DNA of 36,233 bases, taken from a virus. Numbering within the stretch: position 1 is the first letter of the stretch; each line of letters opens with the position of its first letter. The stretch is taken from IMG/VR virus record IMGVR_UViG_3300030109_000124, positions 4,926-41,158 of that record. One strand, given 5' to 3'. Positions 7,944 to 15,426 of the stretch are shown here, piece by piece. The position numbers and the translations under genes were made by a program. Under the pieces are notes generated by a model that made no database searches, was not told the origin of the DNA, and worked only from the letters and a program-made list of their open reading frames with translations.

Positions 7944-8188
7944 TGCCGGCAAAAAAGACGACAAGCAATTCTAAAACAACCAGGAAGAAAACGACTCCTG
8001 TTTCAGACGCACAAATAGCTCTGAACGAAATAAGAACCCATGAAAGAGAATGCGCTTTAAGATATGAGCGTATTGAAGAGCGTTTAGCTGAGGGTTCTAG
8101 TAAGTTTCAAAAACTAGAAAGAATGATTTGGGGTGTGTATATATTGATTGTGGGAAGTATTTTAATTCCCCAGTTTTTAGGAGTGTGA
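7943..8188 (+). CDS. Small tail-anchored membrane protein (XhlA-like holin candidate)
   Basis: The protein has 81 residues from the ATG at 7943, which overlaps the previous TGA (TGATG) and is preferred over the TTG one codon upstream. The N-terminus is Lys/Thr-rich and cytoplasm-like (MPAKKTTSNSKTTRKKTTP). A charged helix (RYERIEERLAEGSSKFQKLE) follows, then a C-terminal transmembrane helix (MIWGVYILIVGSILIPQFL). This layout resembles XhlA-type holin-associated proteins: a charged coiled coil then a terminal membrane helix. The family is not certain; the topology is visible directly. Confidence 0.6.
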   Translation: MPAKKTTSNSKTTRKKTTPVSDAQIALNEIRTHERECALRYERIEERLAEGSSKFQKLERMIWGVYILIVGSILIPQFLGV

Positions 8189-8189
8189 T

Positions 8190-8480
8190 ATGAGCGATGG
8201 AAACAGTATTAAAATCCCAACGTGGGCGTTACCTATTGGTGCGGCTATTGTGTCTGGTGCAATAGCGTGGGGATCTATGCAGGCTCAAGCTTCAGCAACA
8301 GCTGACGAAGTCGCAGAGATTAAAGTAAAAGTTGAAGAAGCCGACACAACGGGAAAGTTGAACGCACAAGCGATAGAACAAATAACTCAATCGCTTGCAC
8401 AGATGAACGAGACAGCTCGAGACTCGGATGCAAAACTTCAGACGTTGATAGAGTTAATGATCAAACAAGCCGCGAATTAG
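8190..8480 (+). CDS. Membrane-anchored coiled-coil protein, lysis region
   Basis: The protein has 96 residues. It has one N-terminal membrane segment (WALPIGAAIVSGAIAWGSM, about residues 11-29) followed by an Ala/Glu/Gln-rich coiled coil up to the end (LIELMIKQAAN). The layout resembles inner-membrane spanins or holin-associated proteins, but a more convincing spanin pair lies downstream. The stop at 8478-8480 is followed by an open frame in the -1 frame whose protein-like sequence begins just before this stop. The true product may therefore be longer if a frameshift or a one-base sequence error is involved. Confidence 0.6.
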   Translation: MSDGNSIKIPTWALPIGAAIVSGAIAWGSMQAQASATADEVAEIKVKVEEADTTGKLNAQAIEQITQSLAQMNETARDSDAKLQTLIELMIKQAAN

Positions 8481-8758
8481 TAGATTACGACCCAGAAAAT
8501 CCTAATCTTTTTTGTGATTTACGTGAATGGAGAAATTTAGAGTTAGTTCAACCTCCATCTAAAAGGAAAAAAGTAGCTATAGGCTGGTTGAAATTTAACC
8601 ATCGACAATGCGGCTACGGAGCTCAAATTTATGTGCGAAACACTATGGCTAGAACATTAGGCACAGCGCACCAGATAGATGTTGAAATGTTGACATGGGA
8701 ACTAATCGCTCCTCAAGCTGAAAAAACTCAAGCGGTTAAACAAAAGAGAAGACTATGA
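8459..8758 (+). CDS. Protein-like open frame without a recognisable start; possible frameshifted extension
   Basis: The frame is open from 8336 to a TGA at 8756-8758. From about 8459 it reads like a real protein (DQTSRELVDYDPENPNLFCD, later KVAIGWLKFNHRQCGYG and ending KTQAVKQKRRL). It has no ATG, GTG or TTG near its apparent N-terminus; the first usual starts are TTG 8588, GTG 8633 and ATG 8645. Its stop overlaps the next ATG as ATGA, the coupling used by neighbouring real genes. One extra base at about 8459 would fuse it to the upstream 96-residue protein, giving roughly 195 residues. Options are a frameshifted fusion, an indel, a rare start or a shorter protein from 8588. Confidence 0.5.
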   Translation, partial: DQTSRELVDYDPENPNLFCDLREWRNLELVQPPSKRKKVAIGWLKFNHRQCGYGAQIYVRNTMARTLGTAHQIDVEMLTWELIAPQAEKTQAVKQKRRL

Positions 8759-9018
8759 CTCTTATGGTTTTTATGTTGATTATGCTTGATAGCGGAGGCA
8801 GTAAAACTGGTATTGAACTTGCGTTTAGAGAACTAACCAGTTGTCTTGAATATCGCGACGCTTTAGTGATGCAATCAACTCACATACACAACCTAGTTCT
8901 TGGTCGGAAGTCGAATAAATTCGACGCATATTGTGAGGTAAGACTTATACCTTCAACCGAAGCTGGTAAAGGCAATTATATATTTAGAGATCCAATCATT
9001 AGAAAAGAAGAGGACTAA
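8755..9018 (+). CDS. Small protein with hydrophobic N-terminus
   Basis: The protein has 87 residues. The first dozen residues are hydrophobic (MTLMVFMLIML), then DSGGSKTG, suggesting a signal-like segment or a short membrane anchor. The remainder is soluble with two cysteines (TSCLEYRDALV and DAYCEVRLIP) that could form a disulphide if exported. No known domain is recognised. The start overlaps the stop of the upstream open frame (ATGA) and the stop overlaps a tiny downstream ORF (TAATG). It lies among lysis genes, so a periplasmic accessory role is possible but unproven. Confidence 0.55.
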   Translation: MTLMVFMLIMLDSGGSKTGIELAFRELTSCLEYRDALVMQSTHIHNLVLGRKSNKFDAYCEVRLIPSTEAGKGNYIFRDPIIRKEED

Positions 9019-9095
9019 TGACCCATATCAGGGTTGTTGGGTTATTTCTTCTCTTAGGTATAATAATTAAAGCTAAGGATAAAGATGAACGCTAA
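9018..9095 (+). CDS. Possible 25-residue single-span membrane peptide
   Basis: The frame starts on the previous stop (TAATG) and encodes 25 residues: MTHIRVVG, then a hydrophobic LFLLLGIII core, then a charged KAKDKDER tail. It ends eleven bases inside the next gene. A start-stop coupled position on both sides, a basic/hydrophobic/charged layout and the lysis location are reasons to take it seriously. Its length alone would not distinguish it from chance. It could be a mini-holin-like peptide or simply a translational coupler for the next gene. Confidence 0.35.
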   Translation: MTHIRVVGLFLLLGIIIKAKDKDER

Positions 9096-9405
9096 AAAAC
9101 TAGAACCAAAATCTCGTTATGCGGAGTACGACACAGACGGAGACGGGATAGTAAGCGATGAAGAACTCGCACGACATCAAGAAATGTTGCAGCTGGAGCT
9201 TCAAGAAGAAAAAGCCGATAGCCAGCGTAAAATGGCTTGGGTGGCTATGATCAGTATGTGCGTGTTTGCTTTACTTCCTCTTGCTCCTTTCGTTCCTGCT
9301 GATCGTCTCTCTACATTAGCTTCTCTAAGTGATATGTTGTTTTTATCTCAAGCTAGTGTTGTAGGTTTGTATTTCGGAGCTACCGCATACATGGCGAGAA
9401 AATGA
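9085..9405 (+). CDS. EF-hand membrane protein of the lysis region
   Basis: The protein has 106 residues. An EF-hand-like loop DTDGDGIVSDEEL (about residues 16-28) carries the D-x-D-x-D-G-x-(I/V)-x-x-x-E spacing of canonical calcium-binding loops. A charged helix follows, then two hydrophobic segments (about residues 50-68 and 83-103) separated by PADRLSTLASL. A protein of this design recurs next to spanins and endolysin genes in marine phages as I remember them. The two-span membrane part makes it a holin candidate, possibly responsive to calcium. That function is inference. Confidence 0.65.
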   Translation: MNAKKLEPKSRYAEYDTDGDGIVSDEELARHQEMLQLELQEEKADSQRKMAWVAMISMCVFALLPLAPFVPADRLSTLASLSDMLFLSQASVVGLYFGATAYMARK

Positions 9406-9848
9406 TAGGGTTTAAACTTAGTGCAGGATTAGGAATTGCTTTAATTGCTTTAGCAGGGGCTTTTAAACTTTACTACGATAAATCACAAGCAGAGCTTGAT
9501 TCATTTCAGTTACAGTTAGAGCGTTCAATTCAGAATGAAAAAATCTTAGAAAGTACGATTGCAGAACAAAATGAAAACCTTGAACAAACTCTTGAAAATC
9601 AAAAACTTATGATTGCTCAAGTAGAAAGATTGAGTGAAGAAAATCAGAAAGCTCAGGTAGAGGTTGACACTATTAGAAAAAAGTTCGCGAAGCACAATAT
9701 GGATGTGCTATCCCTAAGAAAGCCTAAGTTAATTCAGAAAATTATAAACAAAGGAACTAAAGAGGTGTTAACTGAACTTGAAAACATCACTGACCCACAA
9801 CAATTTAATGAAACTGATCCTGTTCTTACTGCTACTTCTGCTGGCTAG
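9402..9848 (+). CDS. Inner-membrane spanin-like protein (Rz-like)
   Basis: The protein has 148 residues. It has an N-terminal signal-anchor (about residues 4-22, LSAGLGIALIALAGAFKL), then a long coiled coil rich in Glu, Gln and Leu (residues 28-98), then an RKPKLIQKIINKGTKEVLTE segment. This is the inner-membrane spanin layout: anchored in the inner membrane with a periplasmic coiled coil that bridges to an outer-membrane lipoprotein. Its 3' end overlaps the lipoprotein gene by 41 bases in another frame, as in many Rz/Rz1 pairs. The start overlaps the previous stop (ATGA). It implies a Gram-negative host. Confidence 0.7.
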   Translation: MIGFKLSAGLGIALIALAGAFKLYYDKSQAELDSFQLQLERSIQNEKILESTIAEQNENLEQTLENQKLMIAQVERLSEENQKAQVEVDTIRKKFAKHNMDVLSLRKPKLIQKIINKGTKEVLTELENITDPQQFNETDPVLTATSAG

Positions 9849-10188
9849 TGGTTGTTCTCTTTTAGGATCTAAAAGAGAGATCCCAGAAGTTGCCCCTGTA
9901 GAGGTTATTACTGTTGTAAAACAGGCTCCTCTTTATCATCCTCCTCTTCCTAATAGTATTAGTTCTTCGCCTGTGGAATGGACGGTACTTACCCCTGAAA
10001 CAATGCAAGATTATTTAACTGATCTTGAAGAAGGAAATGCTCCAACTAACGCATGGTATTCTTTAACTACGAAAGGCTACGAAAACCTCTCGTATAATAT
10101 GGCTGAAATTAAACGATACATTAGACAAGTTTTATCTATAATTGACTATTACAGAGAATCCGATAACAAGGAGGAAGTCGATGAGTGA
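9808..10188 (+). CDS. Outer-membrane spanin-like lipoprotein (Rz1-like)
   Basis: The start chosen is the ATG at 9808, because it gives a compact lipoprotein signal: MKLILFLLLLLLASGC with the lipobox cysteine at residue 16. The upstream in-frame TTG at 9778 would only lengthen the signal. The mature part has proline-rich segments (EVAPVEVITVV, YHPPLPNS) followed by a VLTPETMQDYLTDLEEGNAP part and a helix with NMAEIKRYIRQVLSIIDYYR. Overlap with the inner spanin gene and the following endolysin gene supports an outer-membrane spanin partner. At 126 residues it is longer than a classical Rz1, so it may do more than span. Confidence 0.7.
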   Translation: MKLILFLLLLLLASGCSLLGSKREIPEVAPVEVITVVKQAPLYHPPLPNSISSSPVEWTVLTPETMQDYLTDLEEGNAPTNAWYSLTTKGYENLSYNMAEIKRYIRQVLSIIDYYRESDNKEEVDE

Positions 10189-10600
10189 ATTGACTGAGAT
10201 GTTGAGAAAACATGAAGGCGTTCGGGATAAAGTTTATTTGTGTAGTGCGGGCTACGAAACAATAGGAGTGGGTCGCAACATAAGTGAGGACGGACTAGGG
10301 CTTTCTGACGATGAAATTGATTATCTTTTAAATAATGATATTAAAAGAGTTCGAGAAGAGCTTACAGAAGAATACTATTGGTTCGCAGGACTAGATGAAG
10401 CTCGACAAGACGCTATGATAGACATTAGTTTCAATCTTGGTCAAACAAGACTAAGAGGTTTTGTAAAGTCACTGGAAGCGATGGCTCGTGAGGATTTCGA
10501 TACAGCAGCTGATGAGTTTATGGACTCTAAGTGGAGTGAACAGGTGGGAGATCGTGCTGTAGAGGTTACAGAAATTATACGAACAGGAGAGTATCAGTAA
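10181..10600 (+). CDS. Endolysin, T4-type lysozyme (GH24) with E-C-T triad
   Basis: The protein has 139 residues from the ATG at 10181, which follows a near-perfect AAGGAGGA ribosome site; the TTG at 10142 is rejected. The N-terminus reads MLRKHEGVRDKVYLCSAGY and ETIGVGRNIS. This matches the GH24 catalytic segment E-x8-(D/C)-x5-T with E12, C21 and T27. Cysteine replaces the aspartate of T4 lysozyme, as in some other phage endolysins such as P1 Lyz. The enzyme should cleave the glycan strands of peptidoglycan. There is no signal sequence, so export depends on a holin. The C-terminal helices (QDAMIDISFNLGQTRLRGF) are typical of the family. Confidence 0.85.
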   Translation: MSELTEMLRKHEGVRDKVYLCSAGYETIGVGRNISEDGLGLSDDEIDYLLNNDIKRVREELTEEYYWFAGLDEARQDAMIDISFNLGQTRLRGFVKSLEAMAREDFDTAADEFMDSKWSEQVGDRAVEVTEIIRTGEYQ

Positions 10601-12483
10601 TGCCTCTTCAGAAGTTTATTTTTAATCCTGGAATAAATAAAGAAGGTACGGCATATACCGCTGAGAACGGGTGGTTTGACGGTAATTTAGTTCGGTTTAG
10701 AAAAGGATTTCCAGAAAAGATAGGCGGCTGGGCTAAAAACTCTCTTAATGCGTATAAGGGAACAGGACGTAAACTTCACGCTTGGGTTAATCTCCAAGGC
10801 ACGAGATTTTTAGGTATTGGAACTCGTCTAAAACTGTATATCCAAGAAGGAGATGCTTTTTACGACGTGACTCCTTTGCGTTTAACTACGAGCGCAGGAG
10901 ATGTTACTTTTTCAGCGACTAATGGTTCTTCTACTATTACAGCAACAGATACGAACCACGGAGCAGTAGCAGGAGATTTTGTTACGTTTAGTGGAGCCGC
11001 TACTTTAGGCGGTTTAGTTACAGCGGCTGTTCTTAATCAAGAATATGAAGTGGCTACTGTAACTAGTGCTAACGCATATACGTTTACTGCGAAAGATACT
11101 TCAGGAACCACGGTCACTGCTAATGCTAGTGATAGTGGTAACGGGGGCAGCAGCGTAGTTGGAGCTTATCAAATTAATATTGGACTAGACACTTTCGTAT
11201 CTGGTTCTGGATACGGTTCTGGTACTTGGGGTAGCGGTACGTTTGGATCAGTTAGTGCGTTAAGTGCTTCTAGTCAATTACGGTTATGGTCTATTGATAA
11301 CTTTGGTGAAGATATGGTCTCTTGCGTAAGAGCAGGAGGTATTTTTCTCTGGGATAATTCAGACACTGTTTCAGTTAGAGCAAAAGCCTTAGAAGATGTA
11401 ACAAACGCTAACCTTCCTCCAACACTAGGTCTTCAGGTTTTAGTTTCTGCGGTAGATCGTCATGTATTAGTGCTTGGTTCTGACCCAATCTCAGGCCCAA
11501 CTCGTTCCAATGTTCTTGATCCGTTGTTAATCAGCTGGTGTGATCAAGAAAATATTTTAGAGTGGGAGCCGAAAAGTACGAATACTGCAGGAAACTTACG
11601 GCTTTCTTCAGGGTCACAAATCATAGGCGGGTTACGAGCTAGACAAGAAACGCTAATCTGGACAGATACCGCGCTATATAGTTTACAGTTTATAGGTGCA
11701 CCGCTTACTTTTGGCGTTAATCTAGTTAACGAGGGCGTGGGATTGATTGGCCCGAATGCAGCAGTCAACTCACCTTCAGGTGTTTTCTGGATGGATCGTA
11801 AAGGGTTCTACGTTTATAACGGATCTGTTCAACCTGTAGAGTGTAGTGTACATAGTTATGTATTTGACGATATTAATGAATCTCAGAACTTCCAGTTTTT
11901 TGCACTTCTTAATCGTCAATTTAATGAAGTAGGCTGGTTTTATAATTCTAGCGATTCCGACTTACCTGATAGATATGTAACGTACAACTACGTTGATAAA
12001 GTGTGGGCTATTGGTAAATTAGCTCGTACCGCGTGGCTTGATGAAGGGGTGGAGAATAATCCTAGAGCGGCGGGAGCAGCGAGTAGTAATTACTATATCT
12101 ATGATCATGAATCTGGGAACGATGCAGATGGTTCTCCTATGACTGACGTTTATATAGAGTCTGCTGATTTCGATATTGGAGAAGGCGAAAACTTCCAGTT
12201 TGTTCGTCGCATGATTCCAGACGTAAGTTTTACGGGAACAGGGGGATCTGGACAACAAATCAACACTGTGTTAAAAACCCGTAATTATCCTGGGGATTCT
12301 TTAGCTACGGATAGTACAACAGCGTTTACAGCGACCACTACTAAAATAGATATGCGAGCACGTGCAAGACAAGCCGTAGTCCGTTTTGAATCAGATGATG
12401 ATGCGTCTGAGGGAATACAACTAGGGGTAGGTTTTAGGATTGGTGGTACTCGTTTAGATATTCGTCCTAATGGAAGAAGATGA
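10600..12483 (+). CDS. Tail nozzle / packaged-DNA stabilisation protein (P22 gp10-like)
   Basis: The protein has 627 residues. The N-terminus (FIFNPGINKEGTAYTAENGW, then FDGNLVRFRKGFPEKIGGWA) and the later segments (LLISWCDQENILEWEP, GGLRARQETLIWTDTALYSL, GPNAAVNSPSGVFWMDRKGF) match the pattern of the phage stabilisation family that forms the nozzle below the adaptor in P22-like tails. A Ser/Thr/Gly-rich insertion of about 100 residues (roughly 100-215) makes it longer than P22 gp10 (472 residues). It starts on the endolysin stop (TAATG). It separates the lysis genes from the internal virion genes, an unusual placement. Confidence 0.75.
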   Translation: MPLQKFIFNPGINKEGTAYTAENGWFDGNLVRFRKGFPEKIGGWAKNSLNAYKGTGRKLHAWVNLQGTRFLGIGTRLKLYIQEGDAFYDVTPLRLTTSAGDVTFSATNGSSTITATDTNHGAVAGDFVTFSGAATLGGLVTAAVLNQEYEVATVTSANAYTFTAKDTSGTTVTANASDSGNGGSSVVGAYQINIGLDTFVSGSGYGSGTWGSGTFGSVSALSASSQLRLWSIDNFGEDMVSCVRAGGIFLWDNSDTVSVRAKALEDVTNANLPPTLGLQVLVSAVDRHVLVLGSDPISGPTRSNVLDPLLISWCDQENILEWEPKSTNTAGNLRLSSGSQIIGGLRARQETLIWTDTALYSLQFIGAPLTFGVNLVNEGVGLIGPNAAVNSPSGVFWMDRKGFYVYNGSVQPVECSVHSYVFDDINESQNFQFFALLNRQFNEVGWFYNSSDSDLPDRYVTYNYVDKVWAIGKLARTAWLDEGVENNPRAAGAASSNYYIYDHESGNDADGSPMTDVYIESADFDIGEGENFQFVRRMIPDVSFTGTGGSGQQINTVLKTRNYPGDSLATDSTTAFTATTTKIDMRARARQAVVRFESDDDASEGIQLGVGFRIGGTRLDIRPNGRR

Positions 12484-12809
12484 CTAAACTTTTACAGGGA
12501 AGATTACCTATTGAGCTAGAGCCTTGGGTTCGTAACTACACGTACAATAGAGCTGTTAGAGTTTTAGAATTAAGTTTAGATAGGGTCGATCCAGATAAAA
12601 CTCCTGTCTTTACAAGTGACGAAAGAGACGAGTTGAAATTCGAAGCTGGGAGTATTATTTGGAATACAACTGAAAGTGTTCTTCAGGTATATTTGGGAAA
12701 TTCGTGGCAGAATATCTCCACGCCCACTACCTCTGGACTCAGTGCTACAGCTAATCTAGGGGAAATACAGGTGATTGCAAGCGGATCAATAGTTGTAGAG
12801 GTTGGGTAA
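12480..12809 (+). CDS. Small virion-associated protein, function unknown
   Basis: The protein has 109 residues. It has a charged N-terminus (MTKLLQGRLPIELEPWVRNY) with a RAVRVLELSLDRVDPDKTP stretch, then a beta part with GSIIWNTTESVLQVYLGNSW. That last sequence is of the kind seen in small repeat modules of phage tail fibres, where a value or label is displayed on a beta strand. The start overlaps the nozzle gene stop (ATGA), so the product is made together with the nozzle and may bind it. No domain assignment is possible. Confidence 0.55.
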   Translation: MTKLLQGRLPIELEPWVRNYTYNRAVRVLELSLDRVDPDKTPVFTSDERDELKFEAGSIIWNTTESVLQVYLGNSWQNISTPTTSGLSATANLGEIQVIASGSIVVEVG

Positions 12810-12812
12810 TTT

Positions 12813-13703
12813 ATGACGAGTATATTTAGCGACGAACAACGAGCCTCCTTAATGGATTCGATGACTAATCCTGAATCTAACGCTCGTAAGATGATTGAGC
12901 AAAATGCCGAGATAGGCATCTCTCCTGACGTAACTACTGAAATACTTAATAAATACGCTACTTACGGAGCCAATACTGGTATTGGAAATCTTGGCGGCGG
13001 TAAACTTGTTGATGCTCTAAATGAACATTACCGTAATCAAGTAGACGCTCCTCTGCAACAAGATCCTCCTGAAATGTTTCTGGGCGGTCTTTTAGAAGGG
13101 ATTAGAAGTGCTGGGGCTAATGTAGGAACGTATCTAAAAGATGTGTTTACTCAAGGCGGGGAAGCTACAGGTGATTTAGTAAAAGAAGCACCAGACGCAA
13201 TTAATAGTCCTGTTGGTGTCGAAGGAGATGCAGTAGACGCAGCTGTTCAAACAGCAGATGCACCTGCAGACACACCTGTTTCGACTGATGAAAAAACTCG
13301 AATGCAACGATTTAAAGATTACATGGAAGATAATCCTATACTTGCTAGGGAACTAATTGGTACGGGAGGTACTATAGCAGGGATTTTAGCTAAAGCTGCT
13401 ATAGGGGAAGATGATACTCCTGCTTCAATTCGTGCTCCACGTCCTAGATTTCGACCAGGAAAAGTTCGTACTCAGCGGATAGGTATGGAAGATGGCGGTA
13501 CAGTCCTTAACCGCAAAATGTTTCTAGGAGGCGGTGAGGTTGATGGTCCTGGAGGTGAGAAAGAAGATTTAGTTCCGATTTGGGCTAGTCCTAACGAATA
13601 CGTTGTTTCCGCTAAAGGCGTGAGACGAATGGGTGGCGGCGACCTTCAACAAGGAATCGCGGCTCTTGATAGAATAAATTTTGGTGATGAACGATATGGC
13701 TGA
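12813..13703 (+). CDS. Internal virion protein with DGG-motif C-terminus
   Basis: The protein has 296 residues. The N-terminal half is helical (FSDEQRASLMDSMTNPESNA, ATYGANTGIGNLGGGKLVDA). A short hydrophobic Gly/Ala stretch lies near residues 185-200 (LIGTGGTIAGILAKAA). The C-terminal part begins at residue 225 with MEDGGTVLNRKMFLGGG, then GPGGEKEDLVPIWASPNEYV and VSAKGVRRMGGGDLQQG. The GG-x-V-x-GPG ... EYV(V/I)SA pattern is common in uncharacterised structural proteins of marine phages. A similar DGG..RKMF.GG element occurs in the protein at 21157. It is probably an internal or scaffold-like particle component. Confidence 0.6.
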   Translation: MTSIFSDEQRASLMDSMTNPESNARKMIEQNAEIGISPDVTTEILNKYATYGANTGIGNLGGGKLVDALNEHYRNQVDAPLQQDPPEMFLGGLLEGIRSAGANVGTYLKDVFTQGGEATGDLVKEAPDAINSPVGVEGDAVDAAVQTADAPADTPVSTDEKTRMQRFKDYMEDNPILARELIGTGGTIAGILAKAAIGEDDTPASIRAPRPRFRPGKVRTQRIGMEDGGTVLNRKMFLGGGEVDGPGGEKEDLVPIWASPNEYVVSAKGVRRMGGGDLQQGIAALDRINFGDERYG

Positions 13704-15426
13704 GAATCAAACTGCATATAGTTATCAGGCTCCTGACCAATATATTTACAACCTCTTAACAGGGGGCGGTAATCGTTTTGGTCTACTTCCAGGAGTAGAA
13801 CAGTATTACGCAAGTCAGTTCCAAAACCTAGGAGCTGCCGATAGCAGTCCTTTTACTTATACAGGTGAACGTATTGCAGATTTCTCTCCTAGAGAAAAAC
13901 TTGCAATGGAAATGAGTGACCAAGGTATTGGTGCGTTTCAACCTTATTTTAATCGTGCTGCAGGTTTAAGTGAAGAAGCTCTTGCTACGTTAGCAGGAGG
14001 AACGTCTGAAGCAAAAGCACAGCTTTTACGTTCTCTACAACAAGGAGAAGACTACACTCGCACAGGATTAGATAGAGCCGTAGGTGCAGAAGGCGAGTTT
14101 CGTGGTCAGTTATCTGAGGCTGAACGTCTAGCTAGAGAAGGCCAGACTATGTCTGACCCGTATTTAACAGAAGGTATCGCAGGAATTAGATCAGGCCGAG
14201 CTGATGAATTAGCAGGATTAACTGAGGCAGCTCAAATAGGACGAGGCGCAGTTACTGCTCAAGACCCGTATATACAAGAAGCGTTACAACAAACACGAGC
14301 CAGCACGGCAGGGTTCGATCCTTCTTCAATAAGTCAATATATGGATCCTTATGAGGATCAAGTAGTTCAGCAAGCGATGAAAGATATTCGTGAATCGCAA
14401 GCTAAAAGCGATATTGGACGACGAGCTGGAGAAGTAGGACAAGGAGCTTTCGGAGGCGCAAGATCACGACTTACACAAGAAGAATCCGATCGTGTAACGG
14501 GTCGTGGATTGATGGATGCTGTAGCAGGAATCAGGAGTCGTGGTTTTGAAGGCTCACGATCAGCGGCTATGGGTGAGTTTGGAAGACAGCGTGGAGCTGA
14601 GGCAGCTGCTGCTGGGGCTACTGCAGGATTAGGTGCTCAAGCAGGAAGCGCAAGAACAGGATTAGCTTCTTTACTTTCTGGTGTAGCAGGCCAACGTGGA
14701 GCTGCTAGACGTGGAGCTGCTGGTGAAATTGCTGGACTAGGTTCACAAAGAGGAGCAGGATTAGAACGACTAGCTTCGACCGTTGCTGGTTTTGGGCAAC
14801 AAGGGTACGGAGCAGGAATGGGCACTTCGGGTGCACTTACGTCAGGAGGGCAACAGCTCTACGGCATGGGGACTGGGGCTTCTTCTGCGTTAAGTGGGCT
14901 TGCAGGAACACTAGCAGGGGGACAAGAAAGAGGAGCAGGAGCAATGTCTGGTTATGCTGGGATGCTTCCTGGATTAATGCAAGGTGACGTGTCTAATATG
15001 ATGAATGTAGGCGCAATGAACCGAGCTAGAAATCAAGCTATGATGGACCTTAACTACCAGAATTTCGTAGGCCAGTACAATTTACCACAACAGCTTATGT
15101 CTGGTTACGCAAATTTCTTAACTGGTGCAGGGCCACTGGCTGGTGGAACAGGGTACTCAGGAACCACAGCACAAAATCCGTACTCTATGACTGGAGGTAC
15201 AGCAGGAGCATTTAACCCTTATGCGACTATGGGAGGATATTTCGGTGGTGGAGGTTCAGTAGAGAAAGGCGGTAAGCCGATTCCTGAAGGAAATAAAGGA
15301 CTCGCGGCTCTTTCTAAGAAAGCCCCTGATGTAGTACGAAAGATGGGATTTAGCCCAGCCAAAGCAATGCATGGAGGAATCGCGTCTCGTTTTCCAATGA
15401 CTTCTCGTAAAATGAGGACTGGCTAG
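13696..15426 (+). CDS. Gly/Ala-rich internal virion protein
   Basis: The protein has 576 residues from the ATG at 13696, which overlaps the previous stop region; ATG 13687 is an alternative. A conserved-looking element lies near residues 215-265: ISQYMDPYEDQVVQQAMKDI followed by GRRAGEVGQGAFGGARSRL. I associate this with a family of particle proteins in marine podoviruses. The region after it is Gly/Ala/Gln-rich with many AGL and GAG repeats and probably flexible or helical. The C-terminus has GGGGSVEKGGKPIPEG and SRKMRTG. It sits with two other large proteins that look like the ejection set (T7 gp14/15/16 position). Confidence 0.65.
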   Translation: MAENQTAYSYQAPDQYIYNLLTGGGNRFGLLPGVEQYYASQFQNLGAADSSPFTYTGERIADFSPREKLAMEMSDQGIGAFQPYFNRAAGLSEEALATLAGGTSEAKAQLLRSLQQGEDYTRTGLDRAVGAEGEFRGQLSEAERLAREGQTMSDPYLTEGIAGIRSGRADELAGLTEAAQIGRGAVTAQDPYIQEALQQTRASTAGFDPSSISQYMDPYEDQVVQQAMKDIRESQAKSDIGRRAGEVGQGAFGGARSRLTQEESDRVTGRGLMDAVAGIRSRGFEGSRSAAMGEFGRQRGAEAAAAGATAGLGAQAGSARTGLASLLSGVAGQRGAARRGAAGEIAGLGSQRGAGLERLASTVAGFGQQGYGAGMGTSGALTSGGQQLYGMGTGASSALSGLAGTLAGGQERGAGAMSGYAGMLPGLMQGDVSNMMNVGAMNRARNQAMMDLNYQNFVGQYNLPQQLMSGYANFLTGAGPLAGGTGYSGTTAQNPYSMTGGTAGAFNPYATMGGYFGGGGSVEKGGKPIPEGNKGLAALSKKAPDVVRKMGFSPAKAMHGGIASRFPMTSRKMRTG

